DNA from: Tolypothrix campylonemoides VB511288
Lineage (GTDB): Bacteria; Cyanobacteriota; Cyanobacteriia; Cyanobacteriales; Nostocaceae
DNA length: 64,000 nucleotides
NCBI GenBank assembly: GCA_000828075.3
Contig: JXCB02000039.1
Coordinates: 264,300 to 328,299, forward strand
Direction: 5' to 3'
Positions 44,736-53,030 of this stretch are shown here, piece after piece. The position numbers and the translations under genes were made by a program. Below the pieces are notes generated by a model that was not told where the DNA came from, searched no databases, and worked only from the letters and a program-made list of their open reading frames with translations. Numbering within the stretch: the stretch's first letter is position 1; every line of letters begins with the position of its first letter.

Positions 44736-45899
44736 TCAACGTTTCGGAGCTTGATCAAACGCTCTTGCTATAGCATTCCATGCCAACTTGGGTTTAAAAC
44801 TTGAGTCTAGTGGTAAAGGACGTACTGGCGCACCATCTGAGCGGGGAGTAAACGTTGAAAGCCAGGTGTGTCTATCGCTCAATCCCCAATTTAATACCGC
44901 AATGACTGCTTTTTCATCTAGTACCACGGAAAGATAGTCTTCGTATATACCGGCGACAATGCGATCGCGAACAGCAGGATTTGAAGGTAATTTTTGGTCT
45001 GACACATCTAGTTCGGTAATCAGAATTTTCAGACCAAGGCTAGCCACATCAGAAAGAAAACTCCGTAGTTTTTTGGCATTTAACGCACCTTCTTGAGCAA
45101 CTAGGTGAGATTGGATACCAAGGGCATGAATTGGTGTTCCTCTAGATTTCAAACGTTCTAGTAGTTTCAAAACAGCGGTTCTTTTGACTTCTTCTTTGTA
45201 ACCGCTATATTCCAGCGCGTTTTCGTTGTAGACTAACATCGCTTTCGGGTCTGCTTGAGCTGCAACCCGATAGGCAAGCTCTATGTAATCTGCACCTAAA
45301 AACTGAAGCCACGGACTTTGTCGTAAGCCTGCTTGTTGTCCATCATCTGGTTCAATTGCCTCGTTGACTACATCCCAAGAGTGCATTCGACCAGCGTAGC
45401 GTTTAGTCACAGTTGTTATATGTTCTACCAAAAACTTTTCCGCATTCTGGCGGTTAACCACCTCCTTAAACCACTGAGGAAGCTGCTGATACCAGACTAA
45501 AGTATGCCCTCGAAACAGCATTTTGTGAGTGCGGGCAAATGCAGCTAACCAATCTGATCTGGTAAAGTCAAACTTGTCCGGGGTAGGTCGCAAAGCATCC
45601 CACTTGAGCTCGTTCTCTGGCACCAAAATACCACACTCGCGAACAGTGCTAGCTTGTAATTTTTTGTCTGATGCAAGAAAATCTCGCCCAAAGGCTGCTC
45701 CGTAAATTAATCCTTTAGCCGCAGCACGCTTTTTTAAAGAACTTTGCCCAACAACTTTAAAATCTTTTTTTAGGTTGTAAACTGCTTGGCTAGGGTAAAT
45801 TAGTAATCTATCTTTTGCCACTGCAACAGCGAGCGCCCCTGCGAAACCTGATACACCCATATATAACAAACGACGTCTGCTCATTGACGATTTAAGCAT
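44736..45899 (-). CDS. GH10 endo-1,4-beta-xylanase, probably Tat-exported
   Basis: Start at ATG 45899 (MLKSSMSRRRLLYMGVSG), giving a twin-arginine SRRRLL signal; an upstream in-frame TTG adds eight residues. About 387 aa. GH10 motifs: acid/base Glu in HSWDVVNEAIE and nucleophile Glu in LKILITELDVSD; ENELKWDALRPTPDKFDF is the substrate-cleft strand. It cleaves beta-1,4-xylan-type bonds, suggesting trimming or release of the organism's own xylose-bearing polymer. Confidence 0.94.
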   Translation of the reverse strand: MLKSSMSRRRLLYMGVSGFAGALAVAVAKDRLLIYPSQAVYNLKKDFKVVGQSSLKKRAAAKGLIYGAAFGRDFLASDKKLQASTVRECGILVPENELKWDALRPTPDKFDFTRSDWLAAFARTHKMLFRGHTLVWYQQLPQWFKEVVNRQNAEKFLVEHITTVTKRYAGRMHSWDVVNEAIEPDDGQQAGLRQSPWLQFLGADYIELAYRVAAQADPKAMLVYNENALEYSGYKEEVKRTAVLKLLERLKSRGTPIHALGIQSHLVAQEGALNAKKLRSFLSDVASLGLKILITELDVSDQKLPSNPAVRDRIVAGIYEDYLSVVLDEKAVIAVLNWGLSDRHTWLSTFTPRSDGAPVRPLPLDSSFKPKLAWNAIARAFDQAPKR

Positions 45900-46157
45900 A
45901 TAAATAAAGGCAAATAAAACCAAGAATATATGACTTTTTTACCTAAGTCCATAATAAGTGACTAACAGATGATTACATAATAAATTCCCCTCCAAAACGC
46001 ATTTGAAGGGGAATATAGTTAACACTAGCATTTGTAAATTAGAGTACATATGCTTAGCGTTTTTAATACGATTCCAGTAGAGTACAAACCTGATGAAAGG
46101 ACTAGCTGACATTACTCGATATGCTTAGTATTGTTAACAGGATTCTAGGCAAAAGAT

Positions 46158-46874
46158 TTAGAATGAACGATGATAATCCCAGTGACGGTTATCTTCAGAG
46201 ATTTTCTTGAGGACACAAATATTATTGAAAATAAATTTTATCCCTCCGTATTCTCGTTCAAAGGGATTCTGAAGAAAACGTTTTGTAGATTTTGTTAAAC
46301 CTTCCCAAATACTGGCTTTGGTATCAACCTTCGTCAACTCATAATCCCTGTTTCTTAAGATATAAGACACAACTTTTCTAATTCCAGGCATCCATATATC
46401 ATCAAAAACGACATACCCGCCTACCTCTAACAATTTGTCAACGTAGAAGAAATCTACCAAAGTGTAATCGAAATGATGTGAGCCATCAATGAACGCAAAA
46501 TCAAGTTTTTCTTTTTTGGCTACAAGTTGAGGTAAAGCTTCGTCAGAACAAGCCTCTAAAAATCGTACTTTGTCTGCAAAACCCGCTCTTTCAACATTGA
46601 GTAATCCAATCGATTTCCATACGCTATTTTGCATTGGATCAATCGCAGTATGGATTCCTCTACCTTTGTCATGATGTGCTTGACAAATAAACAGAGTAGA
46701 CAAGCCATAAGCCATGCCTATTTCTAGCGTTCTTTCGAGATTGTATTTTTGAATAAGCTCATTGAGAACGATGCCAATGTTATAAGGAGTGGCGGTAGGA
46801 AAAGGATTTATTGAGTTTCCTTGAGCATCCTTAACAGATTTGGTTGAATAAATTTCCTCTAAGAGTTGATTCAT
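46158..46874 (-). CDS. Class I SAM methyltransferase (Methyltransf_24 type)
   Basis: 238 aa: RTLEIGMAYGLSTLFICQAH is motif I, DFAFIDGSHHFDYTLVDFFY the post-II region, and GGYVVFDDIWMPGIRKVVSY follows. Enzymes of this class often methylate glycans. The end of the protein (NICVLKKI) is normal. It closes the EPS region on its upstream side. Confidence 0.9.
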   Translation of the reverse strand: MNQLLEEIYSTKSVKDAQGNSINPFPTATPYNIGIVLNELIQKYNLERTLEIGMAYGLSTLFICQAHHDKGRGIHTAIDPMQNSVWKSIGLLNVERAGFADKVRFLEACSDEALPQLVAKKEKLDFAFIDGSHHFDYTLVDFFYVDKLLEVGGYVVFDDIWMPGIRKVVSYILRNRDYELTKVDTKASIWEGLTKSTKRFLQNPFEREYGGIKFIFNNICVLKKISEDNRHWDYHRSF

Positions 46875-46958
46875 AACTTAGTTCTCCTTTGGTAAGCTAG
46901 TACAGAGCGGCGTAAATAGGGCAACCATTTAAAATCCCTAAAAAGCCCATTCCATAAT

Positions 46959-46986
46959 ACTTTTGACTTTTGACTTTTGACTTTTG
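46959..46986. repeat. Heptamer tandem repeat (STRR), ACTTTTG x4
   Basis: Four exact ACTTTTG units, followed by ACTTCCG. Different in period from the 9-bp arrays despite a similar ACTTTT core. Confidence 0.9.
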
Positions 46987-47042
46987 ACTTCCGCCTTGCG
47001 GTACTAGACGGGTTTTGTGACTTCTGCCGACTGCAACGGCGT

Positions 47043-47579
47043 TCAACTTTCAAACCGGAAATCCTTGCAGCCTTGGTAGTCAAGCCTCTTTGCATGTCTA
47101 CGAGTAAATTCTCCGACAGAAGGATTTCCATTGGGGTGAATAACCCCTACTGCTTGCTGCCAAATTTTTGGTGCTGCTAGCGACAGTTGATAAGTGCAAA
47201 CCTTCTGTTGAGTCCCTTTGCTAACGCTCTTTTGAACGTGATACCATTTGGTTTCTTGACAGCGATCGCACCAGAACGCTTCCAACCATGCACTTTCTAA
47301 ATGAACTGCGGTTTCAGTTTTTACCAATATTAGGGCATTGTCTCTACTGAGTCGTCCTGGCTGGAGTGGTGCGGTACGATTAACAAACAATGAATATTTT
47401 TGACTGACACTATCGAGATAGCACCCATGAATCGGACAGTAAATAGCGCGTCGTTTTGAACGTTTTCGATTTCGGTCACACCTTCTGTGCAATTCAACCT
47501 CCCTCATTGATAAATACACCCCAGATAACAAGAAGGTTTCGTTGGCGGGACTGAGATCAAAAAGACCATCGAAGCCCAA
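47043..47579 (-). CDS. Cyanobacterial conserved hypothetical protein with Cys pairs
   Basis: Up to 178 aa; translation more likely begins at Met25 (MREVELHRRCDRNRKRSKRR). Cys/His pairs at YCPIHGCYLD and FWCDRCQETKWYHV suggest two zinc-ribbon-like knuckles. The C-terminus GVIHPNGNPSVGEFTRRHAK is conserved-looking. Highly basic N-terminus. Function unknown; a nucleic-acid or adaptor role is only a guess. Confidence 0.65.
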   Translation of the reverse strand: MGFDGLFDLSPANETFLLSGVYLSMREVELHRRCDRNRKRSKRRAIYCPIHGCYLDSVSQKYSLFVNRTAPLQPGRLSRDNALILVKTETAVHLESAWLEAFWCDRCQETKWYHVQKSVSKGTQQKVCTYQLSLAAPKIWQQAVGVIHPNGNPSVGEFTRRHAKRLDYQGCKDFRFES

Positions 47580-49024
47580 GAAAAGCGCCTGAACAATTAT
47601 TCATTCAATTGTGGTTTAATACATTCTTAACAGACCTGACTTCTCACGGTATCTGGAAAACCTTTCTCTAAGTCTCTGTCCACCTCTTTTTAACCCTGCC
47701 CTAAAAGGGGAGGGAAGAGGAGTAGCTTTTATACTGAGGGAGACGCGTGAATTTTGGGGAAAGAAAGTTAGATTTTTTGTGGACTTTTCCACATGACGTG
47801 AAAAGTCAGGTTAACAGACAAGAGTTTGAGAATCCTTACACTAGGAAAGTCATCAGAACTCAGAACTCAAAATCGGTGAACTTTTGCTGGGTTCTGTATT
47901 TTCCCATCACGATTCATATATTTTTGCAGTCTTGTTTAATCTTTCAACTCTCCCGTAACACAAAGCTATCTACAAATATGTGGCTAGTCAACAACAGTTT
48001 AAAAACCTGAACGCTGTAACTGTCTAAACTAAGAGCCGACATCCTTACGCTCTATAAAAGCTAAAATTTGATTTCTCAAATTACCTCAAACAGAGTGTTG
48101 CCTTGGGAGATGGCTTGCACGACATATTCCCAAACATTCTCTTAAATTTAGTAGTACTTGCGGTCATAATACAGCATCAGTATTTTTTTTGGCAAGTGGT
48201 AATTTCTGTGATTCATCATACAGCACTCTAGATTTCTTCGGGAATTACTTTATATTTTTTAAAATATTCAAAGAATGGTTTATATCTTAGATAATTAAGG
48301 CAATTTAGTCATGATTTCAAAATAAAAAAAGTAAGAAAAGTAGGTAAATATTTGAATTCGATTAAACATGATTTTAAAAATATTTTCTTAAAGTAGGAAA
48401 GGTAAGAAAAGTATGTATAAATTTTTGCTTATACCCTAACAAAAATTAATCTATGGGAAATAGAGTCACCGATATAGCCCCTTTACAAACATTGGTCTAC
48501 TTAGCCTGTTCACTGCCATAATTATGTCTTTAGGGGGATGATATTTTATGTTATATTTACAATTATACTAACTCAATTCCCCAAAAAGCTGAGAATAACT
48601 TTCCACCTATCTTTTCTCCTAAATGTTAGATTTTCAATGATTTTGAAAACGGGAAGAGTTCTTTTGCAAAGCAATGGTTGACTTGTAAAAAGCGTTTGTA
48701 AGCAGGTATTTCTACAAATGAAAAGGCTGGTGTAGCCCGTTGGAGTTACTTGTTTCTACACTAATAGCTGGGAGACCTATACATATCATGATTTAGAAGT
48801 TTGAAGAAGTGTGAACTTGACAAGTGCAATCTACAAAAGATAAAAAATAAACACGTCAACTTAAATTTATCAATTCAGGTTTTCTATCAATAACAATATA
48901 TGAATCATTAGTCTTTCCAAGGCGCTCCTGTAGATAGCGTCATAATGAGTTAATTTACTGCTAAGTCAGAAAAAGTATAATTTCATGCTAAACTACCAAA
49001 TTCACTACACCTTCAGATTTTCAA
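47580..49024. other. 1.4-kb intergenic region with repeat arrays
   Basis: No frame is convincing: the longest plus-strand candidate has no ribosome binding site and low-complexity composition. Two 9-bp repeat arrays (48330-48347, 48392-48418) lie 600-700 bp before the CHASE2 gene. The rest is AT-rich without recognisable RNA. Confidence 0.6.
48330..48418 (+). repeat. Two 9-bp direct-repeat arrays
   Basis: AGTAAGAAA, AGTAGGTAA at 48330-48347; AGTAGGAAA, GGTAAGAAA, AGTATGTAT at 48392-48418. All steps are 9 bp. The second array is nearly the same as that at 40216. Confidence 0.72.
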
Positions 49025-51802
49025 ATGAACCGTTACACATATCAAGTTGGTGGTAGTCTCACAATTGATGCTCCAAGCTATGTAGAACGACAAGCTGATG
49101 AACACCTCTATCAAGCGCTGAAGGGGGGTGAGTTTTGCTATGTCCTTAACTCTCGGCAAATGGGTAAATCCTCACTTCTGGTAAGAACTCGGCATCGCCT
49201 GCAACAAGATGGGTTTAGATGCACCACTGTAGATATGACCAATATTGGCTGTGAAAATATGACTCCAGAGCAGTGGTACAAGGGAGTGGTTGCTGAGTTA
49301 TGGTTAGGTTTCAAGCTGCTTGGAAAAATCAATTTAAAAGCTTGGTGGCGGGATCACGAAGGTATTCCTTTACTTCAGAGACTGAGTCGATTTATTTCGG
49401 AAGTGCTGCTGGTTCAGTTTGCTGGCGAGAGACTGTTTATCTTCATTGATGAAGTTGATAGTATTCTTAGCCTCGATTTTTCTGTTGATGACTTTTTTGC
49501 CTTGATTCGGTTTTGTTATAATCGCAGAGCGATCGATCCAGAATACAGCCGCATCACCTTTGTCATCTTTGGTGTGACAACACCATCAGATTTAATTCAA
49601 GATCCCAAGCGTACTCCGTTTAATATTGGTAAAGCCATAGAACTCAAGGGGTTTACTATAAACGAAGTGCAACCATTGGCTCATGGATTAGAAATTAAAG
49701 GCAGTCATGGTCAGGCAATTCTGCAAGAAATTTTAGCTTGGACAGGAGGACAACCGTTTCTGACGCAAAAACTGTGTAAGTTGGTTGTCAGTTCAAGTCA
49801 AGATACAGTGAGTGGGGCGCTGACGATTCCCCCTGGTACCGAAGCATTTTGGGTCGAAAGTATTGTTAGGTCACACATCATCCAGAAGTGGGAATCTCAG
49901 GATGAACCAGAACATTTGCAGACGATTCGCGATCGCCTGCTTGCGAATGAGCAAATTGCAAGTCGTTCACTTGGCATATATCAACAAATTTTAGCTCTTG
50001 AAGATGTGCCAGCTGATGACAGTCCAGAACAAATTGAACTACTTCTGTCAGGTTTGGTTGTGAATCAGCAGGGATACCTGAAGGTGAAAAACCGAATCTA
50101 TCAAGCAGTTTTTAATTCAGAATGGGTTGCGAGACACATGGAGAATTTGCGTCCCTACGCGCAACGCTTCAAAGCTTGGACTGCTTCCAATCAACAAGAT
50201 GAGTCGCAGCTTTTAGTAGGAATCGCATTGCAGCAAGCACTGGCTTGGTCAAAAGATAAAAGGCTCAGTGACTTAGATTATCGCTTTCTGGCTGCTAGCA
50301 CCGAACTTGCCAAGCGACAAGTTGAAATCGATTTAGCACAAGAAAAACAAGCAAGACAAATCGAACGAGAAAAGGCAGAATTTGCCATATTTGCCGCGCG
50401 CCAAGCAAATCAAATACTGGCTGACGCACGCAAAACCGCGAAACGAAACGCCCAAAAACTAAACCTAGGCAAACGTTGGATTGCGAGTATTGCCTCTGGA
50501 GTTGCTAGTTTGATTATTCTTGTACGTTTTACCGGGCTACTACAGGGAATGGAGTGGACGATGCTAGATCGCTTTTTTCAGGCACGTCCTGCAGCAGAAG
50601 TTGACCCTCGCATTACCATTATTACAATTGATGAGCCAGATATTCAACAAATAGGTCAGTATCCTCTGCCGGATCGGGTGCTGGCGAAAGCAATCCAGAC
50701 ATTAAAGAGCGCTAAACCCAGAGCAATTGGGCTAGATTTGTATCGAGATTTGCCTGTGGAACCAGGTTATCAGGAATTAGTAGAACAATATAAAACTACT
50801 CCGAATCTGATTGGCATTGAAAAGGCGGTGGGAAACCAAGTTGCTCCGCCCCCAGTTTTAGCACAATTAGGTCAGGTGGCTCTTGCCGATCAGATTTTAG
50901 ATGGGGATGGTAAGTTACGTCGCGCCTTGCTAAGCATTCAACTCGAAGACTCTTCGTTACGCTTCAATCTGGGTTTGCGGTTAGCACTAGGGTACTTAGA
51001 AGCTCTTGGCATTACCCCTAAACCCCAAAGCAGCGATCGCAACCAAATTCAGATCGGGAAAGCAGTTTTTGTTCCCTTTCAACCCAATGACGGAGGCTAT
51101 GTCCACGCTGATGCAGGCGGTTATCAAATTTTGCTCAACTATCACGGCACTCAAAAACAGTTTGACACCTTTTCGATTACAGATTTGCTAGCTTATAAGA
51201 TACCACAAGAAAAGGTGCGCGATCGCGTCGTCCTGATTGGCACCACGGCTGAAAGCGTCAACGACTTATTTCAAACACCTTACAGCACTCAGATGTTTGG
51301 TTCGCCCGAACAAATGCCAGGAGTAACGATTCATGCTAATATCACTAGCATGATTTTGAATGCTGCGCTGGAAGGGCGACCACTACTAAAGGTTTGGTCT
51401 AAACCAATAGAGTTGTTTTGGGTTTTGCTTTGGGCTGCAGTCGGGGCTGTGTTAGGTTGGCAGAGCAAGTCACCCACATCTATACTGACTGGCGTTGCGA
51501 TCGCAGCGGGGGGACTCATGGGAACTACTTACCTTGCCTTTTTACAGTGTTGGTGGATTCCTACTGTCCCCCCGATGATTGCACTTGTGGTTGCTGCTAT
51601 TACCCTACCGATTGTCACGAATCGGCAATTAGAAAAAATTCAACTTCGTCAGACTGTAGAGTTGTTAGTTGCTATTTCGAGCGAGCAACCTGCTGTCGGA
51701 CAGATTGCTCTTGAATATCTTAAACAAGCTGAAAGCCAAGAAAATTTGGCGTTTATTGAGCAGATTATTAGTAACGCTCCGCTTTGGACAGAGCTTCGTT
51801 AA
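49025..51802 (+). CDS. AAA-like ATPase fused to a CHASE2 sensor
   Basis: 925 aa. Residues 1-400: AAA-like ATPase with Walker [10 protein letters not shown] (Lys48) and Walker B LFIFIDEVD. Residues about 430-480: coiled coil (EKQARQIEREKAEFAIFAAR). A membrane helix near 487-503, then the CHASE2 extracytoplasmic sensor (DPRITIITIDEPDIQQIGQY, AIGLDLYRDLPVEPGY, DRVVLIGTTAESVNDLF) and three closing helices (about 796-865). It would read an external ligand and drive the cytoplasmic ATPase. The ATPase is a close paralogue of the 15.9-kb protein. Convergent with the DUF928 gene. Confidence 0.93.
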   Translation: MNRYTYQVGGSLTIDAPSYVERQADEHLYQALKGGEFCYVLNSRQMGKSSLLVRTRHRLQQDGFRCTTVDMTNIGCENMTPEQWYKGVVAELWLGFKLLGKINLKAWWRDHEGIPLLQRLSRFISEVLLVQFAGERLFIFIDEVDSILSLDFSVDDFFALIRFCYNRRAIDPEYSRITFVIFGVTTPSDLIQDPKRTPFNIGKAIELKGFTINEVQPLAHGLEIKGSHGQAILQEILAWTGGQPFLTQKLCKLVVSSSQDTVSGALTIPPGTEAFWVESIVRSHIIQKWESQDEPEHLQTIRDRLLANEQIASRSLGIYQQILALEDVPADDSPEQIELLLSGLVVNQQGYLKVKNRIYQAVFNSEWVARHMENLRPYAQRFKAWTASNQQDESQLLVGIALQQALAWSKDKRLSDLDYRFLAASTELAKRQVEIDLAQEKQARQIEREKAEFAIFAARQANQILADARKTAKRNAQKLNLGKRWIASIASGVASLIILVRFTGLLQGMEWTMLDRFFQARPAAEVDPRITIITIDEPDIQQIGQYPLPDRVLAKAIQTLKSAKPRAIGLDLYRDLPVEPGYQELVEQYKTTPNLIGIEKAVGNQVAPPPVLAQLGQVALADQILDGDGKLRRALLSIQLEDSSLRFNLGLRLALGYLEALGITPKPQSSDRNQIQIGKAVFVPFQPNDGGYVHADAGGYQILLNYHGTQKQFDTFSITDLLAYKIPQEKVRDRVVLIGTTAESVNDLFQTPYSTQMFGSPEQMPGVTIHANITSMILNAALEGRPLLKVWSKPIELFWVLLWAAVGAVLGWQSKSPTSILTGVAIAAGGLMGTTYLAFLQCWWIPTVPPMIALVVAAITLPIVTNRQLEKIQLRQTVELLVAISSEQPAVGQIALEYLKQAESQENLAFIEQIISNAPLWTELR

Positions 51803-51826
51803 CATAATTATTTCAAAGATTTACAC

Positions 51827-52561
51827 TTAATTACTTATTCCTTCAGACTCCAACAAGTCTCGCCAGATGGCTACTAATTTGGCATCGTCAGGGTTCGATT
51901 GCTTTGCTTGCACAATTGTGCTGACCATGTCATACCAGTATCCCCTTTCACCATACCACGCCACTTGCTCAGTAGTAGTTTTTTTTTGCCTCAGTTCGCT
52001 CTCCAACTCAGGTGTTCTCTGCACCCTCTGCACCCAACCCATAAATACAGGATCGTCTGGTTGTACACTGTCTCCACAGACAACCACTAAAGACCATTGG
52101 TAACTTTTGCCCACGGCTAACGGTTGCTTTTGCTTAGGTAGAGTAAAACCAATAATTGCATCGTGAGAATTGATCGGTAAGAATGCTCTTTCGTAAAACT
52201 CCCCTGTTTCATCTCGAAACATTAACACGACTTGACGTGCTGATGTTTTAGGCATCTGGATGAATATAGTTGGACGCTCCTGCAATGTTAACCCGTAGTT
52301 TTTCTTTGGCATGAGAGGTTGAATGGCACCTTCTTTTTGGGAACACTTGAGATCACTGCGCGAACCGGCACCAGAGGTATCTTTTGGTTTCCCTTGTTTA
52401 GGTGGGGTAAAATTCTCTTGCGATACAGTTGTGTTTTTTTGTAAGAAAGTAGCATTTGTTACTTTTAATTTTGGTTGAGCGTCAGCAGCTAGGCTCAAGC
52501 TCAGTAAGAGTTCTACGGATAACCCTATTGTTAACAATTTTAGATAGCCACTTGGCACCAT
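51827..52561 (-). CDS. DUF928 secreted protein
   Basis: 244 aa with a signal peptide (LTIGLSVELLLSLSLAADAQ). Then GAGSRSDLKCSQ, LTLQERPTIFIQMPKTSARQ, YERAFLPI and WSLVVVCGDSVQPDDPVFMG, WYDMVSTIVQ are the DUF928 core. This family occurs in cyanobacteria beside CHAT, CHASE2 and haemagglutinin-type genes, as here; its function is unknown. Confidence 0.88.
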   Translation of the reverse strand: MVPSGYLKLLTIGLSVELLLSLSLAADAQPKLKVTNATFLQKNTTVSQENFTPPKQGKPKDTSGAGSRSDLKCSQKEGAIQPLMPKKNYGLTLQERPTIFIQMPKTSARQVVLMFRDETGEFYERAFLPINSHDAIIGFTLPKQKQPLAVGKSYQWSLVVVCGDSVQPDDPVFMGWVQRVQRTPELESELRQKKTTTEQVAWYGERGYWYDMVSTIVQAKQSNPDDAKLVAIWRDLLESEGISN

Positions 52562-52772
52562 GGGTATAATTCGTATAATACATCACATAATAATTTTACA
52601 ATAATTAATATAAATATTAAATAAACAAAATATGCTATTTAGAACCTACAGTTAAAGTTTTATCCATGAAGGTGTACCAATGATGACCCAACCATTAATG
52701 TTTCAATCATCAATGTTTACTTAATCAATATTAATTTATACAATTATGCGGATTGATTTCAAGTCTTAAGTA

Positions 52773-52840
52773 AGTAGGAAAAATAGGATCTTGGAAATTC
52801 TATTTGACAAAAAAGTGCGAAAATTAGGAAAAATGGGATA
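52773..52840 (+). repeat. Two 9-bp direct-repeat arrays
   Basis: AGTAGGAAA, AATAGGATC at 52773-52790 and AGTGCGAAA, ATTAGGAAA, AATGGGATA at 52814-52840. They lie 210-280 bp upstream of the DUF928 start and on the opposite strand, as for wzc. Confidence 0.62.
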
Positions 52841-52853
52841 AATACACCAGAAT

Positions 52854-52881
52854 TCAGGAGTCAGAAGTCAGGAGTCAGAAG
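52854..52881. repeat. Heptamer tandem repeat (STRR), TCAGRAG x4
   Basis: TCAGGAG and TCAGAAG alternate twice, directly abutting. Confidence 0.85.
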
Positions 52882-53030
52882 TAAAATTTCCTCTATATCT
52901 GGCTTTTGAGTTGAAAAGCCGTACCTCATAAACTTGCAATCTGCTCTAATACACAAGCCCTAGATATTAGACCTCTTGCCAAAAGGCAAAACTTGCCCAA
53001 ATCCCCAACCCCTACACGCCTTAAAAAAAA

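Larger units (their letters stand above)
52562..53030. other. Intergenic region with 9-bp and 7-bp repeats
   Basis: AT-rich, no gene. It holds two 9-bp arrays (52773-52790, 52814-52840) and a TCAGRAG heptamer array (52854-52881). It should include the DUF928 promoter. Confidence 0.6.

Noticed and set aside
46871..47131. 86-aa minus-strand frame overlapping an STRR
   Set aside because: Runs through the ACTTTTG array and overlaps the better supported 47043-47579 gene in another frame.
47747..48010. 87-aa plus-strand frame in the long intergenic region
   Set aside because: No start signal, no conserved motif, low-complexity composition.
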